From Hyphomicrobiales bacterium (lineage in GTDB: Bacteria; Pseudomonadota; Alphaproteobacteria; Rhizobiales; Rhizobiaceae): DNA of 64,000 nt. The translations under genes were made by a program, and so were the position numbers. Where the stretch lies: the NCBI GenBank assembly GCA_900471815.1, contig UICE01000009.1, forward strand, positions 103,580-167,579, read 5' to 3'. Shown here in pieces: positions 58,090-64,000 of this stretch (position 1 is the first letter of the stretch; each line of letters opens with the position of its first letter). The notes under the pieces are model-generated. The model was not told the DNA's origin, searched no databases, and saw nothing but the letters and a program-made list of their open reading frames with translations.

Positions 58090-58209
58090 TTAATGTTGCT
58101 CGATCGCATTCTCGATAAGCTTCAGGACGTGATCGTCGGCAATTAAATAGATCACGGTCTTACCGTCCTTACGTTCTCCGACCAGACGCGCGCCTGTCAA
58201 TTTGAAAAT
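58090..58209 (-). pseudogene. C-terminal remnant of an ArsR-family regulator
   Basis: The minus strand encodes 39 residues and a stop: KLTGARLVGERKDGKTVIYLIADDHVLKLIENAIEQH is the wing and last helix of an ArsR/SmtB protein (with Asp-x-His). The N-terminal helix-turn-helix is missing; upstream of 58209 no frame continues the homology and no start codon is present. It stands directly before the His-rich gene, where a metal sensor would be expected. It is probably a deletion remnant. Confidence 0.7.
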
Positions 58210-58361
58210 GCGCGCGCACGGGATTAAACAGAAGCTTAGGCAATAAAATTGCGCCAAAGCCGCTTTATCGACTTGAATTGCTGCCCATGATGGCTAAACC
58301 GTTGATAGATAGTGCAATAGCACCATGAGCTTTGGCTCACTGGCTGTAAATCGGAATACTC

Positions 58362-60254
58362 ATGTTCTGGCTGAGACCGAGAAACCTTTTGGCGACAATC
58401 CTGCTATTGGCATTTATCGCCGGTGGGATACTCGTTGCTTTGCCCAGCCTTGTCAGCACGGATCTCATTCGCGAGCGTTTGGCTCAAGAAATCAGCAACT
58501 GGACTGGCTACAGCGTCGAAGCAAGTCAAGAACCTCACATTTCCTTCTTTCCAACATTCACCGCGTCAATGGGCAATGTGACCATCCGCAACCCATGGGC
58601 TACGGAAGGCCAACCCTTCATGCAGGCAGAGCGGATCGAGGTTGATCTTTCCCTGCTCTCGGCATTGATGGGAAAAACCGAATTCACCGAGACCAAAATC
58701 ATCAGGCCACGGTTTGTCCTCGATGAGCCAATTAAAAGCCTTGCAGATATTGGTGAAGCGCTTGCCAGGAGCGATGGGCGCATCGGCGATGTCGTGCGCG
58801 AGGCAAAGGCCGCTATCGTGGCGAACCCTGCCAAGCCGGATATGAGCACAGTGTCGTCGCAGCCATTCGGGCGTGTACGGCTGGAAGATGCAATGGTCAC
58901 GTTCAAAAGGCCTATCAACGGCGCTGAAGAACAGATTTCAAGCATAAGCGGTGTTTTTGACTGGCCGCAGACATCTGGCATTGCCAGCTTTCAGGGCAAA
59001 GCAATCTGGCATGGCGAAGAGACTGAAATCGACAGCTCTGCCAGCAAGGCGCTGCTGCTTCTGGCGGGCGGGTCAAGCCCGATGCAGATCAATCTGAGTT
59101 CGACGCCATTGACCCTTTCTTTCAATGGCTCCGCCAATATTGCCAAGGACCGTTTTTTTGAAGGGACACTATCCCTCACCTCACCATCGCTGCGACGCAC
59201 GCTCGAATGGTCCCGAATGGCGGAAATCCCGACGGCGCCCATTGGCAGCTTTACGCTTGATGCTTCCGTTACCGGCTCCTCTTCCCGTGTGAAACTGGAT
59301 AATCTGACGGCCACGCTGAACGACAATCCGGCAAAGGGTGTGATCGAAATCACGCTGAATAACACGGCAACAAACACTCCGCTTGGTATCAATGGAACGC
59401 TGGCATTCGAGACGTTGGACCTTCGCTCGGTTTTCTCCGGCATCATGCCGCTGCCGGATGGCTCAGCCAATTCCGACGCTGAGATAAACACGGCCTTTCT
59501 TAAACAGCTCAATCTTGATCTGCGGGTTTCGGCGCAAAAGGCAACGGCGGGCAATGTCAGCCTGACAAAGGTGGCGGCTACTGCACAAGTGCGAAATGGC
59601 CGCGCCATATTTGACATTGGCGATGCCACTGCTTTTGACGGCTCGGTTGCCGGAAGCTTCCAACTTGCCGACGAACCTGAAGCCGGGACAACCGGGGAGT
59701 TGCGCTTGAATGGAACCGATGTAAACAGCGCTTCCATCGCCTCGCTGCTCGGACTTGGAAATCGCTTTGAGCTTGGCAAGGGCACCGTGTCACTGGTGCT
59801 GAAGGGTCCGATAACACGCTGGTCCACAGCCTTGAGCAGCGCCAAGGGCACGCTATCCATGCGCTTCGGCAATGGTCAAATCCGTAGTCTCGATCTCAAT
59901 CGCTTGCTTAGCAAAGCAAAGACAGATCGATTTTTCAGCCTGAACGAAAAGACCGATGCATGGCTTAGTCTCGACAGACTGGAGCTTAAGGCAAATATCA
60001 TGGACGGCGTCGCGGCGCTCGAAACGGCGCAGATCCAGAACAAGCTTGGCACCTTTACCTTTGCAGGCATTGTAACGCTTGTGAGCAAGAGCCTGGCACT
60101 CACCGGTGACTTCGCAGCACCGATTGCTACACCCGCGCCTGCGGAAGGCGCGCCGGCTGATGCGCCAAAGCCGGAACCTATGTTCAATCATACGCGGTTC
60201 TTCATCGGCGGCTCGTGGGACAATCCATTCATCTCGCCAATCATTTCACAATAA
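58362..60254 (+). CDS. AsmA family protein
   Basis: The 630-residue protein has an N-terminal membrane anchor (NLLATILLLAFIAGGILVALP), the AsmA domain (NWTGYSVEASQEPHISFFPTF, NVTIRNPWATEGQPFMQAERIEVDLSLL) and AsmA_2-like repeats at the C-terminus with RSLDLNRLLSKAKTDRFFSLNEKT. AsmA-like proteins form periplasmic bridges and help phospholipids reach the outer membrane. It is transcribed alone. Confidence 0.93.
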   Translation: MFWLRPRNLLATILLLAFIAGGILVALPSLVSTDLIRERLAQEISNWTGYSVEASQEPHISFFPTFTASMGNVTIRNPWATEGQPFMQAERIEVDLSLLSALMGKTEFTETKIIRPRFVLDEPIKSLADIGEALARSDGRIGDVVREAKAAIVANPAKPDMSTVSSQPFGRVRLEDAMVTFKRPINGAEEQISSISGVFDWPQTSGIASFQGKAIWHGEETEIDSSASKALLLLAGGSSPMQINLSSTPLTLSFNGSANIAKDRFFEGTLSLTSPSLRRTLEWSRMAEIPTAPIGSFTLDASVTGSSSRVKLDNLTATLNDNPAKGVIEITLNNTATNTPLGINGTLAFETLDLRSVFSGIMPLPDGSANSDAEINTAFLKQLNLDLRVSAQKATAGNVSLTKVAATAQVRNGRAIFDIGDATAFDGSVAGSFQLADEPEAGTTGELRLNGTDVNSASIASLLGLGNRFELGKGTVSLVLKGPITRWSTALSSAKGTLSMRFGNGQIRSLDLNRLLSKAKTDRFFSLNEKTDAWLSLDRLELKANIMDGVAALETAQIQNKLGTFTFAGIVTLVSKSLALTGDFAAPIATPAPAEGAPADAPKPEPMFNHTRFFIGGSWDNPFISPIISQ

Positions 60255-60337
60255 TTCGCCTATCCCTCTGGTGGAGAGAGAAAGGTTCGCGCTTTTTTTG
60301 CTGTTTACTTACGCTGCAAACAACAGCATTTCCTGCA

Positions 60338-61156
60338 TCAATTCCGTGCGGCGGCCTGTTCATCGCGGGCACGGTTGACCTCACGGCGCTTATTGGCAAT
60401 CGAAGCGATGATTACTCCCACAGCAACAATGGCGATAAGGATCGTGCAGGCAGCATTGATCTCCGGTGTCACGCCAAGACGCACCTGCGAATAAATGCGC
60501 ATCGGCAAGGTGGTTGCCCCTGGTCCAGAAGTGAAGCTGGAAATAACCAGATCATCAAGCGAGAGGGTGAAAGCAAGCATCCAGCCAGAGACGACAGCAG
60601 GAAGGATAACCGGCAATGTCACCTTGAAGAACGTCGTGACGGGCGTTGCGCCAAGGTCCATCGCCGCTTCTTCCAGCGAACGATCAAAGGTGACAAGGCG
60701 CGACTGAACCACCACGGCCACGAAGCACATGGAAAAAGTGATATGCGCGAGCGTGACTGTCAAAATGCCCCTGTCGAGACCGATGGCGACAAAGAGCAAC
60801 AGCAGTGACAGACCTGTGATGACTTCAGGCATGACCAGCGGCGCATAGATCATCGCGGAAAAGAGCATGCGCCCGCGAAAGCGCGTGTAGCGGGTCATCG
60901 CCAACGCACCGAGCGTGCCAAGAATGGTAGCAAAGGTCGCCGAAATCAGGCCGACACGGATGGTAACCCAAGCCGCATCGATAAAGGCTTGGTTGTGGAA
61001 AAGCGATACATACCATTTGGTCGAGAAACCGGCCCAAACGGTGACGAGACGGGACTCGTTGAACGAATAGATCACCAGCAGAACGATGGGCAGATAAAGA
61101 AAGGCAAAGCCCAAAACCAGCGAAGCAATGTTAAAGCGGGACCAGGTTGTGTTCAT
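60338..61156 (-). CDS. potI: Putrescine/polyamine ABC transporter permease PotI
   Basis: From the ATG at 61156 the product has 272 residues with six membrane segments and the permease EAA motif (EEAAMDLGATPVTTFFKVTLP). It ends the operon and pairs with PotH as the second inner-membrane subunit. The ATG lies one base after the potH stop. A longer frame to 61243 with many Cys is rejected because it overlaps potH. Confidence 0.93.
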   Translation of the reverse strand: MNTTWSRFNIASLVLGFAFLYLPIVLLVIYSFNESRLVTVWAGFSTKWYVSLFHNQAFIDAAWVTIRVGLISATFATILGTLGALAMTRYTRFRGRMLFSAMIYAPLVMPEVITGLSLLLLFVAIGLDRGILTVTLAHITFSMCFVAVVVQSRLVTFDRSLEEAAMDLGATPVTTFFKVTLPVILPAVVSGWMLAFTLSLDDLVISSFTSGPGATTLPMRIYSQVRLGVTPEINAACTILIAIVAVGVIIASIANKRREVNRARDEQAAARN

Positions 61157-61157
61157 T

Positions 61158-62069
61158 TTATTTCCCGCTTTCCTGGGCTTTGGCTTCGGACCGCTGGAAC
61201 AGCACAATGGGCACGACCAGCAGCAAAAGCAGGACAACCGCAACCGCCGACGAGACAGGCCAATCGCGGTTTGAGAAGAATTCGCTCCACAATGTCTTGC
61301 CGATCATCAGCGTAGACGAGCCGCCCAAGAGATCAGGAATGACAAACTCGCCGGTAGCCGGAATGAAAACAAGGAAGCAACCAGCAATAACACCCGGCAT
61401 TGAGAGTGGAAATGTGATCTTCCAGAACGCCATGAGCGGCGGGCATCCAAGATCTTCGGCAGCTTCAACCAACGAATAATCCATCTTTTCCAAAGCCGAA
61501 TAAATCGGCAGGACGAGGAACGGCAGATAAGAATAGACGATACCGATGAAAATCGCCGTATTGGTGTTGAGAATATTCAGCGGGGTATCGATGACATTGG
61601 CCCACATCAGAAACTGATTGAGCAATCCCTCGGGCTTCAAAATGCCTATCCACGCATAAACGCGAATAAGAAAACTGGTCCAGAATGGAAGAATGACAAG
61701 CATAAGCAGAGTCGGGCGAACGCTTGCAGGCGCGCGCGCCATGCCATAGGCGATTGGATAGCCTATGATGAGTGTCAGAAGGGTTGAAACCGCCGCTATG
61801 AGCAGGCTGGAAATATAGGCCTTATAGTAAAGCGGATCCTCGACCAGCCAGATATAATTATCCCAGGAGAACTGCGATACGCTGTTGAAGACAGACCTGA
61901 TACCCGCCGTAATATCAAGCACGGGCGTATAGGGCGGAATGGCCATCGCCACTTCGGACAGGGAAATCTTGAATACGATGAGGAATGGAACAAGAAAGAA
62001 GACCAGCAGCCACAGATAAGGGACGCTGATGACCAACCGGCTTGTGACAGATGCTATCAATTTTTGCAT
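61158..62069 (-). CDS. potH: Putrescine/polyamine ABC transporter permease PotH
   Basis: The 303-residue protein has six membrane segments, starting with VISVPYLWLLVFFLVPFLIVFKI, and the EAA loop (VEAAEDLGCPPLMAFWKITFPLSMPG). It belongs to the PotB/PotH group. Together with PotI it forms the membrane channel for polyamine uptake. Confidence 0.93.
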   Translation of the reverse strand: MQKLIASVTSRLVISVPYLWLLVFFLVPFLIVFKISLSEVAMAIPPYTPVLDITAGIRSVFNSVSQFSWDNYIWLVEDPLYYKAYISSLLIAAVSTLLTLIIGYPIAYGMARAPASVRPTLLMLVILPFWTSFLIRVYAWIGILKPEGLLNQFLMWANVIDTPLNILNTNTAIFIGIVYSYLPFLVLPIYSALEKMDYSLVEAAEDLGCPPLMAFWKITFPLSMPGVIAGCFLVFIPATGEFVIPDLLGGSSTLMIGKTLWSEFFSNRDWPVSSAVAVVLLLLLVVPIVLFQRSEAKAQESGK

Positions 62070-62082
62070 CGGATAGCCCTCC

Positions 62083-63228
62083 TCACGCGGTTAAAAGAAT
62101 ACCGGCATCGGTATCGAAATTGACCCAGACCATATCCTCATATCCAAGCGGGTCTTCCACCGTGCGCACTGCATTCAGGCTTGCCGCCTTGATGATACGG
62201 CCATTTTCAAGCCGCACATGGAAAACTGTCATGTCACCGAAATAGGCAATGTCGTAAAGCTCGCCATAAGCGGTGTTAACTGAGGAGTTTGCAGGCTCCT
62301 TACGGCTGATCCTGATTTTCTCCGGCCGGATTGCGAAACCGACCGTTTGCCCGACAGAACAGTCGCGCGTCGCCTCCGTTCGGATCGTCATTTTATCGGT
62401 CGCAACGTCAATATCGATCTTGCCCTTTTCGACCGCCGCCGCCGTACCCTCGAACATATTCACATTGCCGATAAAGTCTGCGACAAATTTCGAATTAGGT
62501 GCTTCGTAAACTTCTGCAGGGGTCGCCACTTGCTTGACCTTGCCCTTGTCCATGACCGCGATGCGATCTGACATGGTCATTGCCTCTTCCTGATCATGCG
62601 TTACCACGACGAATGTCAGACCAAGCTTCATCTGCAGGTCCATGAGTTCGAACTGGGTTTCCTCGCGCAGCTTCTTGTCGAGTGCGCCCAGAGGCTCATC
62701 CAGAAGCAAAACCTTTGGCCGCTTGGCGACACAACGCGCCAAGGCAACGCGCTGGCGCTGCCCGCCAGAAAGCTGGTGCGGCTTGCGCTTGGCAAATTGT
62801 TCGAGCTTGACCAGTTTGAGCATCTCGGCAACGCGGGCTTCGATCTCGTTTTTGGGCATGCCATCCTGCTTGAGGCCAAAGGCGATATTGCCCTCGACTG
62901 TCATATGCGGAAACAGCGCATAGGACTGGAACATCATATTGACCGGACGCTTATACGGCGGAATGCCGCTCATATCCTGGCCATCAATCAAAATACGGCC
63001 CGATGTCGGTGTTTCAAAGCCAGCCAGCATGCGCAGCAGCGTTGACTTGCCGCAACCCGACGCGCCGAGCAGCGCAAAGAACTCACGATTGTAGATATTC
63101 AGGGAAAGATCGTCGACCGCGGTGAAATCGCCGAATCTCTTGGTAACGTTCTCGACAGCGATGAAGGGCTTTGCTTCCGGATCATTCCAGGGTGCAAATT
63201 TGCGGCGAAAACTTCCCAATGACTTCAT
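62083..63228 (-). CDS. potG: Putrescine/polyamine ABC transporter ATP-binding protein PotG
   Basis: The 381-residue protein (ATG at 63228; 63273 also open) has Walker A GASGCGKSTLLRML, the ABC signature LSGGQRQRVALAR, Walker B VLLLDEPLGALDKKLREE and a C-terminal TOBE domain (VGQTVGFAIRPEKIRIS). It energises the PotFGHI importer. It follows the hairpin at 63260-63290, 67 bases after potF. Confidence 0.95.
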   Translation of the reverse strand: MKSLGSFRRKFAPWNDPEAKPFIAVENVTKRFGDFTAVDDLSLNIYNREFFALLGASGCGKSTLLRMLAGFETPTSGRILIDGQDMSGIPPYKRPVNMMFQSYALFPHMTVEGNIAFGLKQDGMPKNEIEARVAEMLKLVKLEQFAKRKPHQLSGGQRQRVALARCVAKRPKVLLLDEPLGALDKKLREETQFELMDLQMKLGLTFVVVTHDQEEAMTMSDRIAVMDKGKVKQVATPAEVYEAPNSKFVADFIGNVNMFEGTAAAVEKGKIDIDVATDKMTIRTEATRDCSVGQTVGFAIRPEKIRISRKEPANSSVNTAYGELYDIAYFGDMTVFHVRLENGRIIKAASLNAVRTVEDPLGYEDMVWVNFDTDAGILLTA

Positions 63229-63259
63229 AATATGCCCCGATATTCTGTCGCTTTTGTTA

Positions 63260-63290
63260 AAAGACCCCGGCAATTGCTGCCGGGGTCTTT
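63260..63290 (-). promoter_or_regulatory. Stem-loop between potF and potG
   Basis: A perfect 13-bp stem, AAAGACCCCGGCA / TGCCGGGGTCTTT, with a 5-base loop lies just after the potF stop. On the minus strand it is followed by T4 and AACAAAAG. It may act as a leaky terminator or as a 3' stabiliser that lets the binding protein be made in excess over the membrane subunits. Confidence 0.75.
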
Positions 63291-63295
63291 GTTGA

Positions 63296-64000
63296 TTATT
63301 GGCCTGTGACGACTTTGGTCCACAGGCGCGTCACCACACGCTGAATTTTGGTATCGTAGGGCGTGACGGTAAACAGTTTCGACAGAACTTCAGGCGTTGG
63401 ATAAATCGCCGGATCATCCATGATTTCCTTGCTGACGAATTCCTGCGAGGCCTTGTTGCCATTGGCATAGAAGACCACGTTGGAAGCCTTGGCGGCTACA
63501 TCCGGACGCATCAGATAATTGATGAGTTCGTGTGCTTCGGCCACATGCGGCGCATCGGCAGGAATGGCCAGCACGTCGAACCACATTTGCGCAGCACCTG
63601 GAATGGAATAGCCGACTTCAACACCGGCCTTTGCTTCCGCTGCGCGGTCGCGGGCCTGGAAAATATCGCCCGAATAGCCGAGCGCAAGGCAAATATCGCC
63701 GTTGGCCAGTCCATTAATATATTCTGACGAATGGAACTTGCGGATATTGGGGCGGGTCTTTTCCAGCAACTCGCCGGCCTTTGCCAGGTCGTCTGGGTTC
63801 TTGCTGTCAGGATCAAGACCAAGATAGGCAAGAACGGATGGCAGGACATCGGTTGCCGAGTCGAGAACATGAATGCCGCAATCCTTGAACTTGGCAGCCA
63901 GTTCCGGCTTGAACAATGCATCCCATGTCGGCGGCTCATCATTGCCCAGGATTTCCTTGGCTTTGGCTACGTTATAACCAAGGCCCGTGGTTCCCCACAT
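63296..64000 (-). CDS. potF: Putrescine-binding periplasmic protein PotF, N-terminus outside the window
   Basis: The visible 234 residues begin inside the protein at a Met (MWGTTGLGYNVAKAKEIL) at the right edge and run to the stop. They contain the PotF/PotD pattern WDALFKPELAAKFKDCGIHVLDSATDVLPSVLAYLG, YINGLANGDICLALGYSGDIFQARDRA and the ending VVTRLWTKVVTGQ. The signal peptide and first lobe lie beyond 64000. It captures putrescine or spermidine for the PotGHI membrane complex. Confidence 0.92.
   Translation of the reverse strand: MWGTTGLGYNVAKAKEILGNDEPPTWDALFKPELAAKFKDCGIHVLDSATDVLPSVLAYLGLDPDSKNPDDLAKAGELLEKTRPNIRKFHSSEYINGLANGDICLALGYSGDIFQARDRAAEAKAGVEVGYSIPGAAQMWFDVLAIPADAPHVAEAHELINYLMRPDVAAKASNVVFYANGNKASQEFVSKEIMDDPAIYPTPEVLSKLFTVTPYDTKIQRVVTRLWTKVVTGQ

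Noticed and set aside
58210..58361. Missing N-terminal half of the ArsR remnant in another frame (simple frameshift)
   Set aside because: I translated the minus strand in the same and neighbouring frames; none gives an ArsR helix-turn-helix, so this is a deletion rather than a frameshift.

Overview
This is a 64 kb chromosomal stretch from an alphaproteobacterium of the order Hyphomicrobiales, most likely the Brucella/Ochrobactrum group. The main pointers are a PdhS-type cell-cycle histidine kinase behind a perfect CtrA box, an encoded tRNA-His without G-1 that carries G1:U72 and A73, the short HisG plus HisZ arrangement, a UPF0314/DUF2585 protein, a plant-type glutamate-cysteine ligase, and a CIRCE-controlled groESL. 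The placement rests on protein recognition and gene content only. I see no prophage, insertion sequence, CRISPR array, integrase or conjugation gene.

Layout. 1-8.3 kb: pmbA (cut by the left edge), a CPA2 cation/proton antiporter, and a leftward rluB-rsmD-M16-M16 run in which only one M16 protease keeps its zinc site. 8.3-16.8 kb: tadA, a DUF4105 membrane protein, a lipoprotein, ileS, a MipA-like outer-membrane protein, ribF and a HAD phosphatase. 16.9-18.3 kb: a zinc-type CDF exporter and an SmtB-like ArsR sensor, with a likely operator over the promoter. 18.5-24.6 kb: groESL, an HxlR/flavin reductase pair, two small enzyme-like genes, fumC and doxX. 24.6-30 kb: an exported msrA/msrB pair, hisS-hisZ-hisG and tag. 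30-38.6 kb: an L,D-transpeptidase, glcDEF, a PPP-family phosphatase, a glutamine amidotransferase, a conserved unknown gene and an EamA exporter. 38.7-48.1 kb: an AsnC regulator, rsmE, gshA, an SDR, a long-form purC, a DUF937 protein, a DUF1127 protein beside a LysR regulator, DUF2585 and xseA.

48.3-53.5 kb is the most unusual part: an orphan iron/solute-binding protein, an inverted-repeat element, a TctE/TctD-like two-component system flanked by two candidate small RNAs, an AbrB-family membrane protein and the atypical tRNA-His. 53.6-64 kb: a phasin, pdhS, a histidine-rich protein beside the 39-codon remains of an ArsR regulator, an AsmA protein, and a putrescine transporter operon potF-potG-potH-potI (potF cut by the right edge).

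The genes are mostly core metabolism, translation and envelope functions. Less ordinary items are the two small RNA candidates around the two-component system, two metal-handling loci of which one has lost its regulator, the tRNA-His/HisRS pair in one window, an attenuator-like hairpin against the doxX ribosome binding site, and the CtrA box that links pdhS to the cell-cycle circuit.
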